NCBI RefSeq assembly: GCF_036865545.1
Contig: NZ_CP142208.1
Coordinates: 1,302,001 to 1,366,000, forward strand
Source of the DNA: Erwinia sp. E_sp_B01_1
GTDB taxonomy: Bacteria > Pseudomonadota > Gammaproteobacteria > Enterobacterales > Enterobacteriaceae
Length of the DNA: 64,000 nt
Reading direction: 5' to 3'
A program made the translations under genes and the position numbers. Positions 20,220 to 27,961 of the stretch are shown piece after piece (the stretch's first letter is position 1; each line of letters begins with the position of its first letter). Under the pieces are notes generated by a model. That model ran no database searches and was not told the origin of the DNA. It was given only the letters and a program-made list of their open reading frames with translations.

Positions 20220-20258
20220 CTAATTAGTGCTAATTAATTAGTGATGAACTAATTAGCG
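20220..20258. promoter_or_regulatory. Clustered TAATTA repeats upstream of the OprB-type porin
   Basis: CTAATTAG occurs at 20220-20227 and again near the right end of the block, with TAATTAATTAGT between them, so two or three overlapping palindromes lie about 190 bp upstream of the porin start. The TTAATTAGT core also occurs in front of the symporter at 1465-1493. It is a probable operator cluster; the regulator is unknown. Confidence 0.45.
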
Positions 20259-20400
20259 TTCAAAGTTTTTAAGCGCGTCACATTTCTGGCTGATAATGGC
20301 TGGCAAAGCAGCAGGGTGGCGCTCATAAATCACACAAAAATAAGGGGTTACTGAAGTGAAGACGGGTGTTAAGGGGCAATGCTGGGGGGACCAGAGGCAT

Positions 20401-20431
20401 AAAAAAAGCCGACAATGTCGGCCTTTTTTAA
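20401..20431 (-). terminator. Intrinsic terminator after the CsbD/ElaB-like gene
   Basis: GCCGACA and TGTCGGC form the stem. On the minus strand it is followed by seven T. It lies 34 bp past the stop of the gene at 20465-20719. Confidence 0.85.
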
Positions 20432-20464
20432 AGAGACGGGTGCGTTAAGAAGCACCCGTACCGG

Positions 20465-20719
20465 CTAGCGGCGACCGAAAATTTTCGCCGCCAGGAAGCC
20501 CACGCCAGCGGCAATCGCCAGCGAAACAAACGGGGAGTCCTGCGTTTTAGTTTTCACGCAGTCCAGCGCATCGTCAACGGCATAAGTCGCTTTAGCCGCG
20601 CCCTGGCGCACTTTGCCTTTAAACTCATGCTCCGGAGAATCGACAGCTTTACCAAATTGCTCCTGGCCTTTACCAATTGCTTCATCAGCTTTATCGTTAG
20701 CTTTATCTAAAAGACTCAT
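20465..20719 (-). CDS. Small CsbD/ElaB-like stress protein with C-terminal membrane segment
   Basis: The product has 84 residues. The N-terminal half is highly charged and helical (LDKANDKADEAIGKGQEQFGKAVDS), like CsbD and DUF883 proteins. The last 22 residues are a glycine-zipper hydrophobic segment ending in arginines (FVSLAIAAGVGFLAAKIFGRR), as in ElaB/YqjD, which tether ribosomes to the inner membrane in stationary phase. One cysteine (DDALDCVK) is present. A clear AAGGAGA ribosome-binding site precedes the ATG. It is a monocistronic gene with its own terminator. A general stress role is inferred from the family. Confidence 0.7.
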   Translation of the reverse strand: MSLLDKANDKADEAIGKGQEQFGKAVDSPEHEFKGKVRQGAAKATYAVDDALDCVKTKTQDSPFVSLAIAAGVGFLAAKIFGRR

Positions 20720-20825
20720 ACTGTCTCCTTCTTAGTGGCATGATTTCCTCATGAATAAGAGTAAGCATAGACCATCATTTGCCACTTACCGCTCCGGTAA
20801 TGTGACTATTTATGACTGATGTAAA

Positions 20826-20854
20826 GAAAAAGGGCCGACATAAAGTCGGCCCTT
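20826..20854 (-). terminator. Terminator downstream of the cio operon
   Basis: GGGCCGAC pairs with GTCGGCCC around a short ATAAA loop, with T-rich sequence following on the minus strand. It lies just past the DUF2474 gene. Confidence 0.8.
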
Positions 20855-20877
20855 TGCTGTAACAGGCACTCAGAGAA

Positions 20878-21027
20878 TCAATGTGACTTCATGCCAGCTG
20901 CAGTCATCATAAAGCGGAACAGCGTTGCCACGACGCCCAGCGCCATGACGCTGGCAGCGTAAATGACCACCATCCATAACACGCGTTTCCACGCCGGGGA
21001 TTTTGTCGTCTGTGCCTCAACCATCAT
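20878..21027 (-). CDS. DUF2474-type small subunit of cytochrome bd oxidase
   Basis: The product has 49 residues, starting at the first of two ATG codons (21027) behind AGGAGAACACT. The sequence WKRVLWMVVIYAASVMALGVVATLF is a single membrane helix with the WKR-x-LW start typical of DUF2474 proteins, which accompany CioAB-type oxidases as CydX accompanies CydAB. It is the last gene of a cioA-cioB-DUF2474 operon, about 75 bp after cioB. Its probable role is to stabilise the oxidase complex. Confidence 0.75.
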   Translation of the reverse strand: MMVEAQTTKSPAWKRVLWMVVIYAASVMALGVVATLFRFMMTAAGMKSH

Positions 21028-21102
21028 AGTGTTCTCCTGAATACCTTTAATCATTTACAACAGAGATCGGTCCGCTGAACCTTGCCGGAGACTGATATAA
21101 AA

Positions 21103-22110
21103 TCAGTGATAACCTTCATCCGCTTTGATTTTCCCGCGGAACACGTAGTAGCTCCAGAAGGTATAAACCAGAATCACCGGAATGATCAACAGACCTCCTA
21201 CCAGCATAAAGCCCAGGCTCTGCGGTGGTGAAGCTGCTTCCCAGATGGTGATGGACGGCGGAATGATGTTCGGCCAGATGCTGATCCCCAGACCGGTAAA
21301 GCCCAGGAACACCAGCGCCAGCGTCAGCAGGAACGGTGAGTAGTGAGCATGACGCTTGAGTGAGCGCAACAGGGCCAGTGATGCCAGCACCACCAGCACC
21401 GGTACCGGCAGGAACCAGAACAGGTTTGGCAGCGTGAACCAGCGATGCATGATGTTCGCGTGTTCCAGCGGCGTCCAGATGCTGACCACCACAATGATCG
21501 CCAGCAGAGCCAGCAGCAGCGGCTTAGCCAGTGCGGTCATTTTACGGTGCAGTTCGTTCTCGGTTTTCATGATAAGCCAGGTGCTGCCCAGCAGCGCATA
21601 CGCCACAACCAGACCCAGACCACAGAACAACGAGAACGGCGTCAGCCAGCCCAGCTCAGTACCGCTGAAAGCACGGTTGGTGACGTTGAAACCGTTGATG
21701 ATGGCACCCAGTGCCACGCCCTGACTGAAGGTTGCCAGGTAAGATCCCACAATAAAGGACTTATCCCAGAACGGACGGTGCTCTTCGGTGGCTTTGAAAC
21801 GGAATTCAAAAGCAACACCACGGAAGATCAGGCCGATAAGCATCAGGGTCAGTGGAGCGGACAGCGCATCAACGATCACCGCATAGGCCAGCGGGAAGGC
21901 GCCGTAAAGCGCCGCACCGCCCAGCACCAGCCAGGTTTCGTTACCATCCCACACCGGCGCGACGGTGTTAACCATCATGTCGCGCTCTGTCGCGTCTTTG
22001 TTGAACGGGAACAGAATGCCGATACCGAGATCGAAACCATCCATCACGATATACATCAGGGTCGAGAAGACGATGATGGTGAACCAGATTACAGGAAGAT
22101 CAATACCCAC
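21103..22110 (-). CDS. cioB: Cytochrome bd oxidase subunit II, cyanide-insensitive type
   Basis: The product has 335 residues and about nine membrane helices. It begins with MGIDLPVIWFTIIVFSTLMYIVMDGFDLGIG, the standard CydB start, and carries PVWDGNETWLVLGGAALYGAFPLAYA. The shorter length and the DUF2474 partner place it with CioB rather than CydB of E. coli (379 residues). It follows cioA with a 1-bp gap. It forms the quinol oxidase with CioA in the inner membrane, reducing oxygen without proton pumping. Confidence 0.88.
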   Translation of the reverse strand: MGIDLPVIWFTIIVFSTLMYIVMDGFDLGIGILFPFNKDATERDMMVNTVAPVWDGNETWLVLGGAALYGAFPLAYAVIVDALSAPLTLMLIGLIFRGVAFEFRFKATEEHRPFWDKSFIVGSYLATFSQGVALGAIINGFNVTNRAFSGTELGWLTPFSLFCGLGLVVAYALLGSTWLIMKTENELHRKMTALAKPLLLALLAIIVVVSIWTPLEHANIMHRWFTLPNLFWFLPVPVLVVLASLALLRSLKRHAHYSPFLLTLALVFLGFTGLGISIWPNIIPPSITIWEAASPPQSLGFMLVGGLLIIPVILVYTFWSYYVFRGKIKADEGYH

Positions 22111-22111
22111 G

Positions 22112-23536
22112 TTATTTATCCTCTTCCGGAGTGTTTAACTTTTCCTGAACGGCAGACAACGGACGTGCAGGGGTATGCTTGGTACCCGGACCACCATGTG
22201 GCGTATCGTCGCCTTCACCCTGTTGTGGCCCTTTCTTAATCAGGTTAAACAGGTAGACATAGCCGATGCCAAACACTGAGCTGTAAACCAGAATAAAGGC
22301 GATCAGGCTGATGCTCATATGCAGATCACCGTGCGCGGAGACGGCATCTTTAGTCCGCAGCAGGCCATAAACGACCCACGGCTGACGACCAATTTCGGTG
22401 GTAAACCAGCCGGCCAGAAGTGCAATCAGGCCTGACGGACCCATCGCCAGCGCGAACCACAGGAACGGCCTTGAGGTGTACAGGCGATCGCGGAAGCGCA
22501 GCCACAGGCTGACAAAGCCAAGGAATATCATCAGCATGCCAAGACCGGCCATTACGCGGAAGGACCAGAAGACGATAGTCGAGTTAGGACGATCTTCTTT
22601 CGGGAAGGTTTTCAGCGCAGGCACCTGCTTATTCAGACTGTGCGTCAGGATCAGGCTGCCCAGATAGGGGATTTCCACCGCGTATTTGGTTCTTTCCTGC
22701 TCCATATCCGGGATACCGAACAGGATCAGTGGCGTTGGCTCATTAGGTGGATTTTCCCAGTGGCCTTCAATCGCCGCGATTTTAGCAGGCTGATGTTCCA
22801 GGGTGTTCAGGCCGTGGGCATCGCCCAGCATCGCCTGAATCGGGGCGACGATCAGCGCCATCCACATAGCCATCGACAGCATCTTACGGATAGCCGGGGT
22901 GTCGTTCTTACGCAGCAGATGCCACGCCGCAGATGCGCCGACGAAGAAAGCACTGGCGATGAATGCCGCTGTGGACATATGAAGAAGTCTGAACGGGAAC
23001 GACGGGTTAAATACGATTTTGAACCAGTCTGCCGGGACAACAATCCCGTTCTGAATGTCATAGCCCTGAGGCGTTTGCATCCAGCTGTTAGACGCGAGGA
23101 TCCAGAATGTGGAGATGAGGGTACCCAGCGCAACCATACAGGTAGCGAAGAAGTGCAGCCCAGGGCCCACACGGTTCCAGCCAAACAGCATCACACCCAG
23201 GAAGCCCGCTTCCAGGAAGAATGCGGTCAGCACTTCATAGGTCAGCAACGGACCAGTGATAGCACCAGCGAACTGGGAGAAGCCACTCCAGTTAGTACCG
23301 AACTGGTAGGCCATAACCAGACCGGACACCACGCCCATACCGAAGTTAACGGCGAAGATTTTTGACCAGAAATGATACAGGTCACGATAATCCGGGTTTT
23401 TGGTTTTCAGCCATAATCCTTCCAGAACCGCCAGGAAGCTGGCGAGGCCGATGGTGATGGCCGGGAAGAGAATATGGAAGGAAACGGTAAACGCGAACTG
23501 TATCCTTGCCAGGTGGAACGCATCTAATCCAAACAT
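22112..23536 (-). CDS. cioA: Cytochrome bd oxidase subunit I, cyanide-insensitive type
   Basis: The product has 474 residues. It starts MFGLDAFHLARIQFAFTVSFHILFPA, which contains the heme histidine. Other heme and quinol-site motifs are LLHMSTAAFIASAF and GRQPWVVYGLLRTKDAVS. The region between helices VI and VII is short, as in cyanide-insensitive CioA rather than long-loop CydA. The tail is soluble and proline-rich. It is the first gene of the operon with cioB and a DUF2474 subunit. It likely supports respiration at low oxygen or with respiratory inhibitors, and can accept electrons from Gcd through ubiquinol. Confidence 0.88.
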   Translation of the reverse strand: MFGLDAFHLARIQFAFTVSFHILFPAITIGLASFLAVLEGLWLKTKNPDYRDLYHFWSKIFAVNFGMGVVSGLVMAYQFGTNWSGFSQFAGAITGPLLTYEVLTAFFLEAGFLGVMLFGWNRVGPGLHFFATCMVALGTLISTFWILASNSWMQTPQGYDIQNGIVVPADWFKIVFNPSFPFRLLHMSTAAFIASAFFVGASAAWHLLRKNDTPAIRKMLSMAMWMALIVAPIQAMLGDAHGLNTLEHQPAKIAAIEGHWENPPNEPTPLILFGIPDMEQERTKYAVEIPYLGSLILTHSLNKQVPALKTFPKEDRPNSTIVFWSFRVMAGLGMLMIFLGFVSLWLRFRDRLYTSRPFLWFALAMGPSGLIALLAGWFTTEIGRQPWVVYGLLRTKDAVSAHGDLHMSISLIAFILVYSSVFGIGYVYLFNLIKKGPQQGEGDDTPHGGPGTKHTPARPLSAVQEKLNTPEEDK

Positions 23537-24323
23537 TGCTTACCTCGATCTAACATAAAAAAACTGCCTTTCTTTTTTATTTACCGGCAATTAACAAGCA
23601 GGCTACATACATAGCGAATGCCATTAAGCGGATATTTCATCGAAGGTTTGATCCTGAGACCAAATCATGTGAAGGAGTAGCTACAGTAATAGGGTTCTTG
23701 CCTATAACAGCATAGTTCTTTGCGATGAATTGTTTCACTCTCAGGTTAAAAAAATTGACTCCCTGTTAAATTAGAAAGCTCAAATGATACTGCGATGTAA
23801 AATAACTGTATCTTTAGGCTATGAAAGACTTTTTCGGGCGGGCAGGGTAGTTTATAGACGGGTTAAGAGTGTAAAAAATGGGGCGGCAGTTTATTTATAA
23901 AAAGCGCCTTAGCTATAACTTTTTGATAATTTAATCGGCCGAAGAAGGGCACTTTTTGGAAATTAATTGCGCTTTTGCGCGTCCGGCAACTGATGATGTT
24001 ATTTTATTGTTGCGGTGCAGGGCTATTCTCATTAATTATAAAGTGCGTGATTGTTATCATAAGGTTAGCGTCTCAAGCTCTGTACCCTGACTGTGAAAAA
24101 CACTGTAAATGTTAAACAATAAATTCTTATTTTGATTCATTCAGAATCATTTTGTTACCTTTTGACGCCACTAAGGCGTTCTTTTCTTGTCTGAGGTCAA
24201 TATCTAAACGGCTATTGTATGGTGCAGGTCAGGCGAAAAAGTGGCTTGCACCCGCCTGTGTCAAAAGTTTGATCTTCCTCTCAAAATGTAAATTCAAGGT
24301 TGCCGGGGCATATCAGTGCTGCA
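23537..24323. other. Long AT-rich divergent promoter region of cioA and gntT
   Basis: No convincing gene is seen in about 790 bp. The stretch holds the cioA promoter on the left and distal gntT control elements on the right. A hairpin GACGCC-ACTAA-GGCGTT followed by CTTTTCTT lies at 24164-24188 and could be a terminator or the end of a small RNA. The one long reading frame here (24152-24526) runs into gntT and has no coding character. Confidence 0.5.
24046..24061. promoter_or_regulatory. CRP-like site upstream of gntT
   Basis: CGTGA-TTGTTA-TCATA matches the TGTGA-N6-TCACA pattern at eight of ten positions. Catabolite control of gntT is known in E. coli, but the site is about 400 bp from the gene, so the assignment is tentative. 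Confidence 0.3.
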
Positions 24324-24353
24324 ATGTTACCGTTAACATGTTCCCCGTAACAC
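24324..24353. promoter_or_regulatory. Tandem GntR-type operators of gntT
   Basis: ATGTTACCGTTAACAT (24324-24339) has perfect 6-bp half sites and matches the gluconate repressor GntR operator. ATGTTCCCCGTAACAC (24338-24353) overlaps it and is a second, weaker copy. They lie 112-141 bp upstream of gntT. Confidence 0.7.
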
Positions 24354-24464
24354 TTACCGAAATTACCGAATACCTGACACCGATACCCGTTAAGCCCCCG
24401 GCAAGGCGGGAACTTATTTATGTGCCCCTGAACACTTTTCAGGAGCACGCACCGGAGAGAAGTT

Positions 24465-25781
24465 ATGCCATTAGTCATCGTTGCGATTGGCGTAGTGCTG
24501 TTACTGCTGCTGATGATCCGTTTTAAACTCAACGGATTTATTGCCCTGATCCTGGTCGCACTGGCCGTTGGTGTGATGCAGGGAATGCCCGTGAACAAAG
24601 TGATTGGCTCTATCAAGGCGGGGGTTGGCGGGACGCTGGGCAGTCTGGCGTTGATCATGGGCTTTGGTGCCATGCTGGGTAAATTGCTCGCGGACTGCGG
24701 CGGTGCTCAACGCATTGCCACCACGCTGATTGCAAAGTTCGGCACCAGATACATTCAGTGGGCGGTGGTACTGACCGGCTTTACAGTAGGTTTTGCGTTG
24801 TTCTATGAAGTGGGCTTCGTGTTGCTGTTGCCTCTGGTGCTGACCATTGCAGCTTCTGCCCGCGTTCCCCTGCTGTTCGTTGGAGTGCCAATGGCGGCGG
24901 CGCTGTCCGTGACCCACGGCTTCCTGCCTCCGCATCCTGGCCCGACGGCTATCGCGACGCTGTTCCATGCTGACATGGGTAAAACCCTGCTGTTTGGCAC
25001 TTTGTTAGGTATCCCAACGGTGATTCTGGCCGGCCCGGTTTATACCCGTTTCCTGAAAAGTATCGACAAGCCTATTCCGGAAGGCCTCTACAACAAAAAG
25101 ACCTTTACTGAAGAAGAGATGCCTGGCTTTGGCGTCAGCGTCTGGACTTCGTTAGTGCCGGTGGTGCTGATGGCGCTGCGTGCCGTCGCCGAGATGCTGT
25201 TACCGAAAGGGCACCCGCTGCTGGCCTATGCCGAATTCTTCGGTGATCCGATCATGGCCACGCTGATTGCCGTGCTGATTGCGATCTTTACCTTTGGTCT
25301 TAACCGTGGCCGCACCATGGATGAGGTGATGGGAACCCTGACGGATTCGATCAAAATCATCGCCATGATGCTGTTGATCATCGGCGGTGGCGGGGCGTTC
25401 AAGCAGGTACTGGTCGACAGCGGCGTGGACAAGTACATTGCAGGCCTGATGGAAGGCAGTAATATTTCGCCTATCATACTCGCCTGGTCAGTTGCTGCTG
25501 CACTGCGTATTGCACTGGGTTCCGCCACCGTTGCGGCGATCACTGCCGGGGGAATTGTTGCTCCCATTATCGCCACTACCGGCGTCAGCCCGGAACTGAT
25601 GGTGATTGCGGTAGGCTCCGGGAGCGTGATTTTCTCCCACGTCAACGACCCTGGCTTCTGGCTGTTCAAGGAGTATTTTAACCTGACTATCGGCGAGACT
25701 ATTCGCGCCTGGTCCGGGCTGGAAACCGTGATTGCCGTTTGTGGCCTGGTTGGCTGTCTGCTGATGCAGGCCGTGATTTAA
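24465..25781 (+). CDS. gntT: High-affinity gluconate transporter GntT
   Basis: The 438-residue H+/gluconate symporter has the same length as E. coli GntT as I recall it. It shares long identical runs such as SIKAGVGGTLGSLALIMG, GFALFYEVGFVLLLPL, MAAALSVTHGFLPPHPGPTA and LGSATVAAITAGGI. There are twelve or more membrane helices. An AGGAG-type site near the end of the leader sets the ATG at 24465. GntR operators upstream indicate repression lifted by gluconate. With Gcd in the same window, periplasmically made gluconate could be taken up here. Confidence 0.95.
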   Translation: MPLVIVAIGVVLLLLLMIRFKLNGFIALILVALAVGVMQGMPVNKVIGSIKAGVGGTLGSLALIMGFGAMLGKLLADCGGAQRIATTLIAKFGTRYIQWAVVLTGFTVGFALFYEVGFVLLLPLVLTIAASARVPLLFVGVPMAAALSVTHGFLPPHPGPTAIATLFHADMGKTLLFGTLLGIPTVILAGPVYTRFLKSIDKPIPEGLYNKKTFTEEEMPGFGVSVWTSLVPVVLMALRAVAEMLLPKGHPLLAYAEFFGDPIMATLIAVLIAIFTFGLNRGRTMDEVMGTLTDSIKIIAMMLLIIGGGGAFKQVLVDSGVDKYIAGLMEGSNISPIILAWSVAAALRIALGSATVAAITAGGIVAPIIATTGVSPELMVIAVGSGSVIFSHVNDPGFWLFKEYFNLTIGETIRAWSGLETVIAVCGLVGCLLMQAVI

Positions 25782-25792
25782 CCTGTTAAAAG

Positions 25793-25822
25793 CCGGGACA
25801 GATCCTCTGTCCCGGATTGCTC
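25793..25822 (+). terminator. Hairpin after gntT
   Basis: CCGGGACAGA-TCC-TCTGTCCCGG is a perfect 10-bp stem 11 bp after the stop. The tail ATTGCTCTTCT is only moderately T-rich. Confidence 0.65.
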
Positions 25823-26091
25823 TTCTCCCCTCTATGCCCGCCCGATATCACTCCCTGCTATTTTTCCCGGAAAGTTGCTTATAAACCCAGTCATGTATAC
25901 TATCACATTGATATAATTTGATTTTTTTGACTAAAGCCAAATTTTCACACCCAAACAATAACGAATCAGCTCGCTTCTTTTCAGGTGCAGGCCACTCACT
26001 TTTTTTCATAACGCGTTCTGCTTAAACGGTTAATTATCCTTGTCTCTTTTTAACAGGTCTGCGGGCGTTTGCCTTTGGGGATTGATGCAGT

Positions 26092-27198
26092 ATGGAAATT
26101 GAACAAACACCGGCGGCCTTGCCCCCGGAGCTGCCGCTGGACGGTATTCCTCAGGAGATCCTGCGGCTGGGGAAACGTCTGGCAGAGACAAAGTATAAAA
26201 TAGACATGCTCGGTAAAGAGGGGTGGGGCGAACTCACCGCTAACCTGCACGGTCTGGAAAGCAGTGGCGAATGGGATGGGCCAGATGATGCCCTGACGTT
26301 CTTCAGCAAAGTATTTCCTTTTGCCATGCTGCCTGCGGAGACTGACCCGCTGGGGATCTTCCAGGTTCCCACTGAACGGGTTATAGGCCGTAGCTGGCGC
26401 TGGTGGCCTGAACATATGAATGCCAACAGCGAAGCGAAGCTGACTGAGCATCTTAATGGCCCTTTTGCGGCAGAAAGCACCTCCTGGTATTTCCTGCCGG
26501 CGCTTGGCGTACTGCTTGCGGCACAGGGGCAAAGCCGGGTGAACTATTGCCGCCAGCGCAATATTCCTTTTATAACCGCCAGAGTCAGTCACCTCAGTTA
26601 TCCGCCTGCCGACCGGTTCCGACTCTACCATGTTACCAAAGGCCAGACCCGGCAGAGCTGGGTGGTCTGCAACGACCGTTACCTGCAACCGGTACTGTGG
26701 CCGCGCATTACTTTACCGGCGCTGACCACCTATGGGGTTCACAGCGGTAGCTGGCCGCTAACCTTTCCCCCGGTCGACCGTATTTTTGACGAGCTGCATA
26801 ATCCGCAGCCTGCGGCAGATTTTGTTGCTCCCTGCGTCGATCTGCTGGCAGTGAACGAGGCGATTGAAGCAGAAAGAGAGGCGGCAAAAAAGGCGAAGAA
26901 GCCGGTCAAGATGGCCCTCAGCGATATGGATATCACCAATATTTTGCCGGTCAGCATGACGGTGACGTTCTTCTTTATCCTGTCGCTGGTGATTGCGGGC
27001 ATGACTGCCGGAGAGGGCCTGGCTGGCTGTGTCAGTCTGCTGGTGTGCGGGATGGCAGGCAGCCTGCTGCTGTTCCTGGTCACGCCAGTATTTTTAGTCA
27101 GTAAGCGGCTGCGCAAAGAGCCCCAGGCTGAAATGCAGGCGCAAACCGGGCAGCAAGCATTGCCGGAAAAGGCTGAAAGTCAGACGCCTGCAGCCTGA
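26092..27198 (+). CDS. Unrecognised protein with two C-terminal membrane helices
   Basis: The product has 368 residues and I do not recognise the family. Residues 1-270 are soluble-looking, with several tryptophans (WRWWPEHMN, GVHSGSWPL) and a repeated pattern of aromatic residues. A basic stretch (EREAAKKAKKPVKMA) follows, then two hydrophobic helices (ILPVSMTVTFFFILSLVIAG and LAGCVSLLVCGMAGSLLLFLV) and a Gln/Glu-rich tail of 40 residues. That suggests an inner-membrane protein with a large cytosolic domain. It lies next to hrpY (convergent, 66-bp gap) at the edge of the secretion cluster, but no hrp box precedes it, so a link to secretion is not supported. Confidence 0.6.
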   Translation: MEIEQTPAALPPELPLDGIPQEILRLGKRLAETKYKIDMLGKEGWGELTANLHGLESSGEWDGPDDALTFFSKVFPFAMLPAETDPLGIFQVPTERVIGRSWRWWPEHMNANSEAKLTEHLNGPFAAESTSWYFLPALGVLLAAQGQSRVNYCRQRNIPFITARVSHLSYPPADRFRLYHVTKGQTRQSWVVCNDRYLQPVLWPRITLPALTTYGVHSGSWPLTFPPVDRIFDELHNPQPAADFVAPCVDLLAVNEAIEAEREAAKKAKKPVKMALSDMDITNILPVSMTVTFFFILSLVIAGMTAGEGLAGCVSLLVCGMAGSLLLFLVTPVFLVSKRLRKEPQAEMQAQTGQQALPEKAESQTPAA

Positions 27199-27264
27199 GG
27201 TTACTGCATCAGCCTCTAGTCAGAAGCCTGAACCGGTATTCAGACCAGGCTGGTGATGCTTATC

Positions 27265-27906
27265 CTACTGCACCAGCTTATGGCTGATGGCGTATTTCAC
27301 AATATCGGCATTGCTGGTGAACTGCATTTTTTCCATCATGCGCGATTTATAGGTGCTCACGGTTTTATTGCTGATTGACAGGGCGTCCGCTATCGCATTG
27401 ATGGTCTCGCCGTGCGCCAGCATCAGCAGGATTTGACGTTCGCGAGTGGTCAGCGTTTCGTGCAGGGCACGGTTGCCATTCTGGTATTCGGCAAACACTA
27501 TCTCCTGCGCTAAATCGTGATCGATATAGCGGGAGCCTTTTGCCACGCTGCGGATAGCGGCCAGCAACGCATCCGGATTTTTATCTTTAGTGATATAGCC
27601 CAGAGCGCCGCAGTTCAGCACGCGACGGGCAATCTGCGGTTCGTTGAACATGCTCAGCACCAGAATAGGCAAATCCTTGTATTGCGCAGTGATACGGTTG
27701 ATCAAATCTTCGCCGCTGATGCCAGGCATGGAAATATCCAGCAACAGCAGATCAAGCCCGCCCAGACGTAATCGCTCCAGCACCTGAGTGCCATCTCCTG
27801 CTTCACCCACCACATCAATCCGGTCATCCAGCGCAAAAATCTGTTTCAATCCTTCGCGCATTAACGCGTGATCGTCGGCGATCACTAACCTGATTACTTC
27901 ACTCAT
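27265..27906 (-). CDS. hrpY: Response regulator HrpY (NarL/FixJ family)
   Basis: The product has 213 residues. The receiver domain has acidic residues in VIADDHALMREG, the phospho-acceptor Asp in LDLLLLDISMPGISG (about residue 56) and Lys in GYITKDKNPD. The C-terminal LuxR-type HTH is TTRERQILLMLAHGETINAIADALSISNKTVSTYKSRMMEKM. It lies downstream of hrpX with a 55-bp gap. In Pantoea stewartii HrpY activates hrpS, which drives hrpL. The same role is likely here; a perfect 7-2-7 palindrome at 48548-48563 upstream of hrpS is a candidate target. Confidence 0.9.
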   Translation of the reverse strand: MSEVIRLVIADDHALMREGLKQIFALDDRIDVVGEAGDGTQVLERLRLGGLDLLLLDISMPGISGEDLINRITAQYKDLPILVLSMFNEPQIARRVLNCGALGYITKDKNPDALLAAIRSVAKGSRYIDHDLAQEIVFAEYQNGNRALHETLTTRERQILLMLAHGETINAIADALSISNKTVSTYKSRMMEKMQFTSNADIVKYAISHKLVQ

Positions 27907-27961
27907 CCTGGTTCCCTGGTAAAGGCCTTTTGCGAGCCGCGACTATAGCAGCCCAGTGTGA

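Noticed and set aside
24152..24526. Reading frame of 124 codons upstream of and into gntT
   Set aside because: It runs through the GntR operators and into gntT, with no domain or ribosome-binding site.
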